Shown: positions 12,242 to 21,672, numbered from the stretch's first letter. The stretch: DNA of 42,809 nt from Magnetococcales bacterium (GCA_015231775.1 JADGAY010000007.1:1-42809), one strand, 5' to 3'. Made by a program: numbers and translations. The notes: generated by a model from the letters alone, not told the origin.

Positions 12242-13552
12242 GTGATTGAATTTCTCAAACTGAAGAATGTCGGTCCCGCTCCAGAAATGGAGATGCGGTT
12301 CGGGCCTCGTCTGAACCTGATCACCGGGGACAACGGCCTTGGCAAGAGCTTTCTTTTGGATGTGGCGTGGTGGGCGTTGACGAGCCAATGGCCGCAGGAT
12401 CACAACCAGAATCTTACATCAGGTTATCCGGCGCGACCCACGGAGATTGGCAAGGAAGCAAGTATCCGGTTTGCTGTTCATAGCAGGTTAGGGCTCGACG
12501 ATCACGAGAGTTCTTTTGTTGCGGATGAGCAGTCCTGGAATGTCAAGAAGGGGCGGCGTCCCTTAAGTGCTGCACTGGTTATTTACGCGCTGGCCGATGG
12601 GGGATTTTCCGTATGGGATCCCACCCGTAACTGGGCGTATAATCTGACTGGACAAAGGCGTGTCTCCGTGAACATTTTCAGCTCCAGGGAAGTGTGGGAC
12701 GGACTGAAGGTCAAGACTTACGAGAGAGAGACGCAAGTCTGCAACGGCCTCATCGCGGATTGGGCATCCTGGATCCGCGAGAAAGGGGAGGATGCCGAGC
12801 GCATGGCCGCCGTTCTGGCTAAACTCTCGACGACCTTGGGTGTGGAAAGTCTGAAACCCGGTGCTCGTTTTGCGCGTTTGTCCCTCGACGATGCCCGCGA
12901 CATCCCAACTATCCGCATGGGCTACGGTCAGGATGTCCCGATCCTGCACGCCTCGCTGGGCGTGCGTCGCATCACTTCCCTCGCTTATATGCTCTCCTGG
13001 GCGTGGCGCGAACACCGGATTGCCTCGGAATTTCTCGGACTGGCCCCTTCGTCACGGATGGTGCTGCTGTTTGACGAGATCGAGGCTCATCTGCATCCGC
13101 GCTGGCAGCGAGCCATCATCCCCGCCTTGCTCCAGGTGATGGAGACACTGACCGGCGATGCCAGCGCCTCGGTGCAGCTCATCGGAACCACCCATGCGCC
13201 GCTGGTGCTGGCATCGGTGGAGCCGCTGTTCGACGAGGAGCAGGACCGGCTGTTCGCGCTGGATCTCGTGGATGGGCGTGTGTCGCTTAAACAGCAGCCG
13301 TGGGCGAAACAGGGGGATGTGATCAACTGGCTCGTTTCGGATAGTTTCGGTCTGCGGCAGGGATACTCCCTGGAGGCTGAACAGGCCATCGAGTGTGCCA
13401 ATGCCTGGATGCGCGGCGATTTCGCGGCCCTTCCCGCCCATCTGAATACCAAGCAGGCCATTCATAAGGAACTTCAGAGGGTTTTGGCTGACCACGATCC
13501 GTTCTGGCCGCGCTGGATCGTGGCGTATGAGAAATCCGGAGATGCGGCATGA
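12242..13552 (+). CDS. AAA family ATPase (SMC/OLD-like) of a two-gene ATPase/HNH-like module
   Basis: A 436-residue ABC/SMC-type ATPase. It opens with the usual FLKLKNVGP strand, then Walker A GDNGLGKS (residues 29-36). LGVRRITSLAYMLSWAW looks like a signature-helix region, and Walker B is MVLLFDEIEAHLHP (D278-E279), followed by an IGTTHAPLV switch. Such ATPases are found in Septu (PtuA) and OLD-type defence systems and in retron modules. The gene overlaps the next one by 4 bp (ATGA), and that product has HNH-like features, so a Septu-like defence pair is the best guess. That assignment is inference from motif and order. The GTG start at 12242 has no strong ribosome binding site. The pair interrupts an RND adaptor/pump locus. 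Confidence 0.8.
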   Translation: MIEFLKLKNVGPAPEMEMRFGPRLNLITGDNGLGKSFLLDVAWWALTSQWPQDHNQNLTSGYPARPTEIGKEASIRFAVHSRLGLDDHESSFVADEQSWNVKKGRRPLSAALVIYALADGGFSVWDPTRNWAYNLTGQRRVSVNIFSSREVWDGLKVKTYERETQVCNGLIADWASWIREKGEDAERMAAVLAKLSTTLGVESLKPGARFARLSLDDARDIPTIRMGYGQDVPILHASLGVRRITSLAYMLSWAWREHRIASEFLGLAPSSRMVLLFDEIEAHLHPRWQRAIIPALLQVMETLTGDASASVQLIGTTHAPLVLASVEPLFDEEQDRLFALDLVDGRVSLKQQPWAKQGDVINWLVSDSFGLRQGYSLEAEQAIECANAWMRGDFAALPAHLNTKQAIHKELQRVLADHDPFWPRWIVAYEKSGDAA

Positions 13553-14110
13553 TTCGTTTTACACCGTGTCCCAAGCCGGAAGGGTTCGAGGCGCGTGTGG
13601 AGGTGCGCGGCATGGCTGGCAAACAATGCCACCGGTCGCCCCAAGGATTATTGGAGTGAGTTTCGTTTTCAACTCGCCGATGCTTTCGGGTCGCTGTGTG
13701 GCTATTCGGCCATGTGGGTGCCGGACGGTACCGTGGACCACTTCGTCAGTTGCGACGAAGATCGCGCCATGGCCTATGTTTGGAGCAACTATCGGTATTG
13801 TGCCGGGTGGATCAATTCAAGCAAGCAGAATCTCCAGTCGCATCAGGTCATCGATCCGTTCGAGGTGGAGGATGGTTGGTTTGAGGTGCAGCTTCCCTCG
13901 ATGCAGCTCGTGGTGACGGATCGGTTGCCCGAGGCATACCGGGAGCGCGCCAAGGTCATCCTCGGGCGGCTCCATCTCGGGAACGATGAACGGGTTTTGC
14001 GTCTACGACGCGAGTGGTTGCGTATGTATGAGGCGGGACTGCCCCTGGTCGAACTGGAGAAGAAGGCCCCGCTGATCGCGCGGGCCGTGCGGAAACAACA
14101 GTCTGAGTAA
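13549..14110 (+). pseudogene. HNH-like nuclease partner of the AAA ATPase, broken by a +1 frameshift
   Basis: The ATG at 13549 overlaps the ATPase stop and starts MIRFTPCPKPEGFEARVEVRG, but this frame stops after about 36 codons. From about 13595 the protein continues in the next frame (AWLANNATGRPKDYW) to 14110, giving about 186 residues if joined. The second part contains VDHFV, AYVWSNYRY and INSSKQN, an arrangement that resembles the D-H ... N ... N core of HNH nucleases, without the usual zinc cysteines. Joining needs one extra base between about 13591 and 13612. It may be a true mutation, an assembly error or, less likely, programmed frameshifting. A shorter product from an internal start in the second frame is also possible. 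With a broken nuclease the ATPase module may be inactive. Confidence 0.65.
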
Positions 14111-14152
14111 TCGTAACGTGCATGATGGGGGGAGCCCCCCTCACCTCCCTGA

Positions 14153-14183
14153 CCGTGGAGTTCCCTTGCGGGGGTTCCACGGT
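14153..14183. repeat. REP-like intergenic palindrome (copy B)
   Basis: Thirty-one bases with outer arms CCGTGGA and TCCACGG, like copy A at 728-757. A separate short hairpin of six G and six C lies just before it at 14127-14140. It sits between the HNH-like gene and the RND pump start. Confidence 0.5.
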
Positions 14184-14210
14184 GACCTGAAATGGTTTTG
14201 GAAACGCGCC

Positions 14211-17200
14211 ATGCTGCCTAAATTTTTCATCGACCGACCGATCTTTGCCTGGGTGATCGCCCTGGTGATTCTTTTGGCCGGGGGACTCTCCTTCAACAAG
14301 CTGCCGGTGGCCCAGTACCCGGACGTGGCTCCGCCGGCCATCACGGTGACGGCGGTCTATCCGGGGGCGTCGTCCCAGGTGGTCGAGGAGACCGTCACCT
14401 CCCTGGTGGAGCAGGAGATGAACGGCCTGGAGCGGCTGCTCTACATGGAATCGACCAGCGACGCCCTCGGCGCCATGACGTTGACCCTGACGTTCGAGAC
14501 CGGGACCAATCTGGATATCGCCTCGGTGGAGGCGCAGAACCGCATCAAGCGCGTCGAGGCCAGACTGCCGGAAGAGGTGCGGCGTCAGGGGGTGACGGTC
14601 ACCAAGGCCCGGCGCAACTACCTGATGTTCATCACCGTCTACTCCCCGGACCAGAGCCAGGACTTCATCGCCCTGGGCAGTTACACCGCCGCTTCCGTGC
14701 TCGAACAACTGCGTCGTGTCCCCGGCGTGGGCGAGGCGCAGCTCTTCGGTACCGAATACGCCATGCGCATCTGGCTGGATCCGGCGCGTCTGACCGAGTT
14801 CGGCATGTCTCCCGGCGAGGCGGTGCGCGCGGTGCGTGCTCGCAACACCCAACTGGTCACCGGCGAGTTGGGCAATCTGCCGGCCCTGCCCGGACAGCAG
14901 ATCAACGCGCCGATCCTGGTGAAAACCCGCATGACCAGCCCCGAGGAGTTCGGCGAGATCATCCTGCGCGCCGATCGTGACGGGGCCACGGTGCGGGTCA
15001 AGGATATCGCCAAGGTGGAGTGGGGCGCCCAGGAGTATGCCATTCGCGCCCGGCTCAACGGCCAGTCCACCGCCGCGGTGGGCATCAAGGTGGCCCCCGG
15101 CGCCAATGCCCTGGAGACCGCCGATCGGGTACGCGCCCGCATGGGCGAACTGGAGAAGTTCTTCCCCGCCGGCATTGCCTGGGATATCCCCTACGACACC
15201 TCCACCTTCATCAAGATCTCGATCCACGAGGTGGTCAAAACCCTTGCCGAGGCGATGGTGCTGGTCTTTCTGGTGATGTATCTGTTTCTGGGCAACCTGC
15301 GCGCCACCTTCATCCCGGCCATCGTCGTGCCGGTGGCCCTCACCGGGGCCCTGGTGGGGATCTATCTGCTGGGCTACTCGATCAACGTGCTCACCCTGTT
15401 TGCCATGGTGCTCTCCATCGGCATCGTGGTGGATGACGCCATCGTGGTGGTGGAGAACGTCGAACGGGTGATGGCCGAGGAGCACCTCCCGCCCCGCGAG
15501 GCGACCCGCAAGGCGATGACGCAGATCTTCTCCGCCATCATCGGCATCACGCTGGTGCTTCTGGCGGTCTTCATTCCCATGGCCTTCTTTTCGGGGAGCG
15601 TGGGCGCGATCTATCGTCAGTTCTCGGTCACCCTGGTTCTGACCATGATCTTCTCCGTGCTCATGGCCTTGACCCTTACCCCGGCTTTGTGCGCCACCCT
15701 GCTCAAGAACGAACACGTCACCGGGACATCCGGGCTCGGTTTCGGTCCTCTGGCCCTTTTTGCCCGGTTTTTCAACAGTTCCACCCGCGGGTATCGGGGA
15801 TCGGTGGGGTATATCCTCAAGCGACCGTTTTTTTTCATCCTGCTCTATCTGGCCACCGCCGCGAGCGCGGGGTTGCTGTTCTTGAAACTCCCCAACGGCT
15901 TTCTGCCCGACGAGGACCAGGGCTATTTCGTCACCATCATGCAACTGCCCCCCGGCGCCACCCAGGAGCGGACCCTGGAGGTGCTCTCCCAGGTGGAGAA
16001 ACACTTTCTGCAACAGCCTGGCGTCGCCAAGGTGGTCGGCGTGGCCGGCTTCAGCTTCTTTGGACGCGGCCAGAACTCGGCCATCGCCTTCGTGCGTCTC
16101 AAGGCCTGGGACGAGCGCACCGCGCCGGATCTCAAAGCCGGCTCCCTGGTGATGCAGGCCAACATGGCCCTCTCCCGCATCAAACAGGCGTTGATCTTCG
16201 CCGTCAACGTGCCGCCGATTCCGGAACTTGCGGCGGTGGGGGGGTTCGATCTGCGCTTGCAGGATCGCGTCGGCCTCGGTCGCGATCGACTGCTCGATGC
16301 CCGCAACCAACTTCTCGGCATGGCCTCCCAGGATCCGGTGTTGGCCGGGGTCCGTCCCGAGGGGCTGGAGGCCGGTCCGCAACTGTTGCTCAAGGTCGAT
16401 CACACCAAGGCCAACACGTTGGGAATCGATCCGGGTGAACTCAACGAAACCCTCCAGGTGGCCCTTGGTTCCGCCTACATCAACGATATGACCCGCGATG
16501 GTCGCATCCTGCGCGTGCTCATGAGCGCCCAGGCCCAGACCAACGCCGAACGGGATTCGATCCTTCAGGTGCGGGTGCGCAACCGCGCGGGCAGCCTGAT
16601 CCCGCTCTCCGAGTTCGTCACCACCGACTGGATCACCGGTTCGCCCAAGCTCGACCGGTACAACGGCATGCCGTCCATGAAACTCTCCGGCAATCCGGCA
16701 CCGGGTCGCAGCACCGGCGAGGCCATGGCCGCCATGGATCGCCTGACCCAACAGCTTCCGTCCGGCTTTGGCTACGAGTGGTCGGCCACCTCCTTCGAGG
16801 AGTCCCTCTCCGGTGCCCAGGTGCCGATGCTGTTCGGGTTGTCGCTGCTGGTGGTGTTTTTGTGTCTGGCCGCCCTCTATGAGAGCTGGTCGATCCCGTT
16901 CGCGGTGATGCTGATCGTGCCGATCGGTCTGTTGGGAGCGGTGGTCGCGGTGATGACGCTGGGCATGCCCAACGATGTCTATTTCAAGGTGGGACTGGTG
17001 GCGATCATCGGTCTGTCGGCCAAGAACGCCATCCTGATCGTCGAGTTCGCCCGCACCCTCTCCACCAAGGGGGGGATGCCGTTGATCGAGGCCACCCTGG
17101 AAGCCTGTCGCATGCGATTCCGGCCCATCGTCATGACCTCGGCGGCCTTCATTCTCGGGGTGCTGCCGTTGGCCACCTCCACCGGCGCCGGGGCCAACAG

Positions 17201-17336
17201 CCGGCGCGCCATCGGCACCGGGGTGATGGGCGGCATGCTTTCGGCCACGATTCTGGGGTTGTTTTTCATACCGGTGCTGTTCGTCGTGGTGCGCCGGCTC
17301 TTTCCGGAGAGGCGGCGGATCGATTCGGAGAGCTGA
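14211..17336 (+). CDS. RND efflux transporter, inner-membrane subunit (AcrB/MexB type, HAE1 family)
   Basis: A 1041-residue proton-driven pump of usual family length. It begins MLPKFFIDRPIFAWVIAL, the typical first membrane segment. The paired Asp of the proton relay is in VVDDAIVVVEN (TM4) and the Lys partner in LSAKNAILIVEF (TM10). Two large periplasmic loops follow TM1 and TM7. It should export hydrophobic or amphiphilic compounds together with the adaptor at 10844-11992 and an outer-membrane channel encoded elsewhere. ATG 14211 is chosen by homology; upstream codons run through palindromes. The spacing from the adaptor gene is abnormal because of the inserted ATPase/HNH-like module. Confidence 0.95.
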   Translation: MLPKFFIDRPIFAWVIALVILLAGGLSFNKLPVAQYPDVAPPAITVTAVYPGASSQVVEETVTSLVEQEMNGLERLLYMESTSDALGAMTLTLTFETGTNLDIASVEAQNRIKRVEARLPEEVRRQGVTVTKARRNYLMFITVYSPDQSQDFIALGSYTAASVLEQLRRVPGVGEAQLFGTEYAMRIWLDPARLTEFGMSPGEAVRAVRARNTQLVTGELGNLPALPGQQINAPILVKTRMTSPEEFGEIILRADRDGATVRVKDIAKVEWGAQEYAIRARLNGQSTAAVGIKVAPGANALETADRVRARMGELEKFFPAGIAWDIPYDTSTFIKISIHEVVKTLAEAMVLVFLVMYLFLGNLRATFIPAIVVPVALTGALVGIYLLGYSINVLTLFAMVLSIGIVVDDAIVVVENVERVMAEEHLPPREATRKAMTQIFSAIIGITLVLLAVFIPMAFFSGSVGAIYRQFSVTLVLTMIFSVLMALTLTPALCATLLKNEHVTGTSGLGFGPLALFARFFNSSTRGYRGSVGYILKRPFFFILLYLATAASAGLLFLKLPNGFLPDEDQGYFVTIMQLPPGATQERTLEVLSQVEKHFLQQPGVAKVVGVAGFSFFGRGQNSAIAFVRLKAWDERTAPDLKAGSLVMQANMALSRIKQALIFAVNVPPIPELAAVGGFDLRLQDRVGLGRDRLLDARNQLLGMASQDPVLAGVRPEGLEAGPQLLLKVDHTKANTLGIDPGELNETLQVALGSAYINDMTRDGRILRVLMSAQAQTNAERDSILQVRVRNRAGSLIPLSEFVTTDWITGSPKLDRYNGMPSMKLSGNPAPGRSTGEAMAAMDRLTQQLPSGFGYEWSATSFEESLSGAQVPMLFGLSLLVVFLCLAALYESWSIPFAVMLIVPIGLLGAVVAVMTLGMPNDVYFKVGLVAIIGLSAKNAILIVEFARTLSTKGGMPLIEATLEACRMRFRPIVMTSAAFILGVLPLATSTGAGANSRRAIGTGVMGGMLSATILGLFFIPVLFVVVRRLFPERRRIDSES

Positions 17337-17382
17337 CGCGCACGGGAGGTCAGGAACATCATGTTGGGGCGGGAGAAAAGAG

Positions 17383-17412
17383 CCGGACCTGTTCCCGGAA
17401 GGAGGGGTCCGG
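17383..17412. terminator. Weak hairpin between convergent genes
   Basis: Inverted repeat CCGGACC (17383-17389) / GGTCCGG (17406-17412) in the 100-bp gap between the convergent RND pump and the small Cys-containing gene. There is no clear T-run on either side, so terminator activity is uncertain. Confidence 0.35.
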
Positions 17413-17438
17413 AAGCAAGATCGGGTGGGAAGTCGCGA

Positions 17439-17780
17439 TCAGAGCGCGGTCTCCTCCTGGGGCATGGGCGGCAGTTGATAGAGCCGGACCAGATCGACGA
17501 TCCCCGCTTCGACCGTTTTCGGATCCGAGACCATTTTCTTGATTCTTCTTAAACTCTTGAAGGCGTCGCAGTCACTGCCTTTGCACTTTTCGCATTTTTT
17601 GGTCTTGAAATCCTGGTTGTGCAGGTTGGGCAGGTTGTCGAACAGCCAGAACACCCGATGACTGAACGCCGATTCGCGGGAGATCTGGGTCAAAAGTGCG
17701 ACCTTGATGGCCAGCAGGGTGTCGTGCTCGTTCTTGCAGACTGTCCCGGAGCGTTTGGACTCCTTGGATTCCTTGGGCAC
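17439..17780 (-). CDS. Small conserved-looking protein with a CxxCxGxxC cluster, function unknown
   Basis: A 113-residue soluble protein with no recognised family. A central CEKCKGSDC motif, plus another Cys at residue 15, could bind metal. Short hydrophobic stretches (HRVFWLFDNLPNL) suggest a compact fold but there is no signal peptide or membrane segment. The GTG start has AGGAGA six to seven bases upstream, a strong ribosome binding site. The gene lies 69 bp after the two-receiver kinase, in the same direction, so it is probably the third gene of the PhnD-like/kinase operon. It may be an output or accessory protein of that system (inference). Confidence 0.65.
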   Translation of the reverse strand: MPKESKESKRSGTVCKNEHDTLLAIKVALLTQISRESAFSHRVFWLFDNLPNLHNQDFKTKKCEKCKGSDCDAFKSLRRIKKMVSDPKTVEAGIVDLVRLYQLPPMPQEETAL

Positions 17781-17849
17781 GCATAGTCTCCTGTCCGGAA
17801 AAGGTAAAACCGATCTTAACAGCGTATGATATTATCCTAGGCACGCTTT

Positions 17850-20543
17850 TTATCGGTTGTCAAAAGAAATTCCCGGAAATGGGATCTGATCCGGTTTGCA
17901 GGTCACCTGACGAATCGCGGCCAGAAGAGTCTTCTTGCCGATCGGTTTGGAGAGGTAGATGTCTCCGCCCGCCTCGCGACATCGCGCCTCCTCGCCGCTG
18001 ATGGCGTGGGCGGAGAGGGTGATGATCGGCATGCGCTCGAGCCCCTTTTCCATCTCCCACTGGCGGATGCGGCGGATGGCGGTATAGCCATCCATGCGCG
18101 GCATCTGTACATCCATGATGATGACGTCGAAGTGGCCGGCCATCACCTGTTCGAGGGCCTCCTGGCCGTCGTTGACGATCACCAGGCGATGCGGGGGTTG
18201 GGCGAGGTAGGCTTCGATGAGAACCTGGTTCTCACGGATATCCTCGGCCAACAGCACGGTCAGGGGATGGGCGTCGTTCTTGATGCGGCCTTGGATCCCG
18301 GTCTTGGCGAGGGCGGCGAGGAGAGCCCGCCGGTTGATCGGCTTGCCGAGCACGGCATCGCAGCCGGCCTCGCGACTCGGATTCAGGGCGTCGTTCCGGT
18401 CGTGGGCGGTCAGGGAGATGATTCGCGTGGGCGGGCGTTGGTTTTCGCGCTCCCACTGACGGATGCGCCGTGTCGCGGTGTAGCCGTCCATCAATGGCAT
18501 CTGGACATCCATCACCACCACGTCGAACAACTCCTGTTGAAACCGCTCCAGGGCCTCCAGACCATTGTTGACCGTGACCAACTGGTGGGGTGCATGTTTC
18601 AGGAACCCCTCGAAGATGCGTCGGTTGACCTCCTGATCGTCGGCCAGGAGGATCTTCAAGGGTGTGGTCGCGAGCAGAGCCTCCTCCTCCTCGCGTTTGG
18701 GCAGGGGGGCGTGAATGATCTTCACCGGCAGGGAGAAAAAGAAGGTGCTTCCGCCGCCCATCTGGCTCTCCACCCACAAATGGCCCCCCATCATCTCGAC
18801 CAGGCGGCGCGAGATGGCCAATCCCAGTCCCGTACCCCCGTAACGGCGGGTGATGCCTACGTCGGCCTGGGTGAACTCCTCGAAAATCAATGTCTGCTGT
18901 TCGCTGGAGATGCCGATGCCGCTGTCCTGCACCGCGAAGAGCAGGGTGTCGTTCTTCTCCGCGAGCAGGGAGAGATGCAGATCCACCCGGCCCAGGTGGG
19001 TGAACTTGATGGCATTGCCCAACAGATTCAACAGCACCTGCCGCACCCGTCCCTCGTCGCCCAACACCCCTTCCGGGATGTCGTCGAGGATGTTTTCACC
19101 CAGCTCCAACCCCTTTTCACGGGCCGCCACCCGCATCAGCCGGGCGCACTCCTCGATGACCCTTCTCGGGGAGAAGGGCGCGGTATCCAGGGTCAGGCGA
19201 CCGGCCTCGATGCGGGAGAAGTCCAGCACATCGTTGATCACCCCCAGCAGCGCCTTGCCGGAGTTGTGCATGGTCTGGACGAAATGTTGCTGCTGGCTGG
19301 TCAATTCGGTCTCCAGCAGCATCTCCGACATGCCGAGCACCACGTTCATCGGGGTGCGGATTTCGTGACTCATCGTGGCCAGGAAATCGCTCTTGGCGCG
19401 GCTGGCCTCCTCGGCGCGCTGGTTGGCGTCCAAGAGGGCGTTCCACTGTTGACGCTCCTTGGTCTGGTCGCGAAACACCATCACCACGCCAAGCACCTTG
19501 GTGTCACCACCCGGACGGATCGGGGCCGCGCTGTCGGCGATGGGAAACTCCTGCCCGTCCCGCGCCACCAGGATCGTGTGGTTGGCCAGGCCCCGCGTCT
19601 TGCCATCCAACAGCACCATGCCGACCGGATTGGTGATCTCCTGGCGGCTGATCTCGTTGATGAGTCGCATGATCTTGACCAGGGGTGCCCCCTGGGCATC
19701 CTCCGTGGTCCAGCCGGTGAGGCGGGTTGCTTCGGGGTTGAGGAACTTCACCAGCCCCTTGGCATCGGTGGTGACCACCCCGTCGCCGATGGAGGCGAGG
19801 GTCACCTGCAACAGCTCCTTCTCCCCCATGATCTCGTCACGGGCGAGTTGCAGGGCGTCGGCCATGGCGTTGAAGCCCAGGATCACCCGGCGCATCTCCG
19901 GGGAGCCCCGCGGTTCGATGCGTTGTTCCAGTTGACCGCGGGCCAAGGCGTTGGCGCCCGCCTCCAGTGCGTCCAGGGGGCGCAGACCGGTACGCAGGAT
20001 CAGCCAGATCCCCAAAAAGTCCAACAGGATCGCCAGGGCCACGATGGCCAGGTGGTCGGTGAGACGTTGCCAGGAGCGGTTGATCGCCGCGTTGGGGTTG
20101 AGGACGATCTCCAGGCGACCGTACTTGCGTCCACCCACCACGATATCGTGATGATCGGAGAAATTCTCCAACTCCATCCAGGATTTGAACCAGACCGGCG
20201 CCAGTAGTATCTGTTCCGGACCCGATGCTTCGACGTTCGCCCCGACGTGATCCATGTAACGCAGGCGGATCACGTCCGGATGGGTGACATACCGGGTCAG
20301 GGTCTGTTCGAGCACGGAGAAGTCGCCGATCACCAGGGTTTCGGTCATGGCGGCGGGCAAGGTTTGCAGCGCGGTGGTCATGGTCAGGCGCAGATCGTCC
20401 CGGGCGTCCGTGGCATCCCGTTGCGCCGAGGTGTAGATCATCAACGAGCCGCCGAACACCAAGGCCAGCATGGCGGTGATCAGCAGTCGGGCGACGAACG
20501 GCAAGCGATCCCAGAGCCCTCTCTCCGCGCCGGGGGCGGTCAT
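17850..20543 (-). CDS. Hybrid sensor histidine kinase with HAMP, PAS and two receiver domains
   Basis: An 897-residue membrane protein. TM1 lies at about 17-40, a periplasmic sensor region of about 125 residues follows, TM2 is at about 166-188, HAMP at about 188-242 (LRPLDALEAGANALARGQ), and PAS at about 250-370. HisKA has H393 ([10 protein letters not shown]). HATPase motifs are DSGIGI and GGTGLGLAIS. Two receivers follow, with D679 (MDVQMPLMDG) and D811 (MDVQMPRMDG). There is no Hpt domain, so onward transfer would need a separate protein. The start overlaps the stop of the upstream PhnD-like gene by 4 bp, so binding protein and kinase are translationally coupled. The binding protein probably supplies the ligand signal. 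Confidence 0.92.
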   Translation of the reverse strand: MTAPGAERGLWDRLPFVARLLITAMLALVFGGSLMIYTSAQRDATDARDDLRLTMTTALQTLPAAMTETLVIGDFSVLEQTLTRYVTHPDVIRLRYMDHVGANVEASGPEQILLAPVWFKSWMELENFSDHHDIVVGGRKYGRLEIVLNPNAAINRSWQRLTDHLAIVALAILLDFLGIWLILRTGLRPLDALEAGANALARGQLEQRIEPRGSPEMRRVILGFNAMADALQLARDEIMGEKELLQVTLASIGDGVVTTDAKGLVKFLNPEATRLTGWTTEDAQGAPLVKIMRLINEISRQEITNPVGMVLLDGKTRGLANHTILVARDGQEFPIADSAAPIRPGGDTKVLGVVMVFRDQTKERQQWNALLDANQRAEEASRAKSDFLATMSHEIRTPMNVVLGMSEMLLETELTSQQQHFVQTMHNSGKALLGVINDVLDFSRIEAGRLTLDTAPFSPRRVIEECARLMRVAAREKGLELGENILDDIPEGVLGDEGRVRQVLLNLLGNAIKFTHLGRVDLHLSLLAEKNDTLLFAVQDSGIGISSEQQTLIFEEFTQADVGITRRYGGTGLGLAISRRLVEMMGGHLWVESQMGGGSTFFFSLPVKIIHAPLPKREEEEALLATTPLKILLADDQEVNRRIFEGFLKHAPHQLVTVNNGLEALERFQQELFDVVVMDVQMPLMDGYTATRRIRQWERENQRPPTRIISLTAHDRNDALNPSREAGCDAVLGKPINRRALLAALAKTGIQGRIKNDAHPLTVLLAEDIRENQVLIEAYLAQPPHRLVIVNDGQEALEQVMAGHFDVIIMDVQMPRMDGYTAIRRIRQWEMEKGLERMPIITLSAHAISGEEARCREAGGDIYLSKPIGKKTLLAAIRQVTCKPDQIPFPGISFDNR

Positions 20544-21421
20544 TCGTAATCCTGGACCAAGGTGGTTTGATAAAAGCCGATGTAGTTCTGGTAGTCGGCC
20601 TGACGGGAGGGTCGAAAGCCCAACGGCGGCGATTGCTTGATCACCTGGGCGGCTGTTTCCAGAATCTTCATCCCTTCCGGATCCTCCGGCATGGTGGCAA
20701 AGGCCTGGCGGATCGCCGCGACGAGATCAGGCTTGACGCGCGGATGGGCGGCGATGGGGAGGTTTTCGAACGGTTCCGACTCCCACAGTACCCGGTAGCG
20801 AAGGTTCTCGCGCTGCGCGAACAGGCGCATCACCTCGTCGTTGACCCCGGCGGCGACCACTTTCCGGGCCTTGAGCTGTCCCATGATCCCCTCCTGGTTG
20901 CCGCCAAAAACCGGTTGTACCGGGATTGTGGCGCGCAGCAGGTGATCCATGGGCACGGCGTAGCCCACGAACGCCCCCCTGGAGGGGAAGCCGACGGTTT
21001 GATTCGCCAGATCCTTCGCGGCGCGGATATCGGACTCCTCGAGGGCGACCAGTTGTCCGCGGATGGCGTTGGAGCGCGGTTTGAGGATGACCTGATACCC
21101 CTCCTTGAGCATCCGGGGCTGGAAGATGGTGTTGGAATAGACCAGATCGTAGGCGCCGCGTTCGATCGCCTGGTTGGTTTCGGGAGCGGTGCGGGCGGTC
21201 TGGAGGTTTAGGGGGATGCCTACCTGCCGTGAGACGTGTTCGAGGATGGGATTCCAGTACTCGGCGGTCAGCACCGCGCTGCGTTGCGAGAGCACCCCGA
21301 AGGAGAGTTCATGGGAGGCGGCGTGGGCGACCCGGCACGGCAGGAGCAGGAACCCCAGGATGGTCAAACCCCAGAGAAGTGACGAGAGAGATGGTTCGTG
21401 GCCTGGGTTGGTTCGTGACAT
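20540..21421 (-). CDS. PhnD-like periplasmic substrate-binding protein, probable sensor partner of the adjacent kinase
   Basis: About 293 residues from ATG 21421. The protein begins with a signal peptide (SLLWGLTILGFLLLPCRVAHA, cleaved after AHA) and continues as a phosphate/phosphonate-type type II binding protein. The region GAYDLVYSNTIFQPRM, the LANQTVGFPSRGAFVGYAVP segment and the terminal helices fit that family. No ABC permease or ATPase gene is nearby, so it is unlikely to serve transport. Fusion-like coupling to a hybrid kinase suggests a ligand-sensing role, as known for other PhnD-like/kinase pairs. An in-frame ATG farther upstream (21538) would add a non-hydrophobic N-terminus and is less likely. 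The ligand is unknown. Confidence 0.85.
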   Translation of the reverse strand: MSRTNPGHEPSLSSLLWGLTILGFLLLPCRVAHAASHELSFGVLSQRSAVLTAEYWNPILEHVSRQVGIPLNLQTARTAPETNQAIERGAYDLVYSNTIFQPRMLKEGYQVILKPRSNAIRGQLVALEESDIRAAKDLANQTVGFPSRGAFVGYAVPMDHLLRATIPVQPVFGGNQEGIMGQLKARKVVAAGVNDEVMRLFAQRENLRYRVLWESEPFENLPIAAHPRVKPDLVAAIRQAFATMPEDPEGMKILETAAQVIKQSPPLGFRPSRQADYQNYIGFYQTTLVQDYE

Positions 21422-21672
21422 CGGGATACCCGTGGATGCAAGAGCGGAGTTTGCCGTGGAATGCTCACGGGGGAGCGCCACGGGTGTGGTGAGGGGAATC
21501 CCCTCCATCTTTGCAAGGTTGTGTCGCGGTGACATCATACGAGAGTCAATGGGAAAATATCAATTGCTTTGATGATTTTTTTGCGAGATTTTCTTGATCG
21601 CTTCTTATTGCGGGTTTGTTCGGGTAGGCGTATGCGCGAGGGGTGTATTATTCAGCAAAACCGGCAATTCTA

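Noticed and set aside
13549-14110. Programmed ribosomal frameshifting in the HNH-like gene
   Set aside because: No convincing slippery heptamer or stimulatory structure was seen at the junction; mutation or sequence error is simpler.
13956-16751. 931-codon minus-strand frame under the RND pump
   Set aside because: Low-complexity His/Asp/Gly-rich product and complete overlap with a well-supported RND gene.
18006-20207. 733-codon plus-strand frame under the two-receiver kinase
   Set aside because: Composition is that of an antisense shadow and the minus strand carries all kinase motifs.
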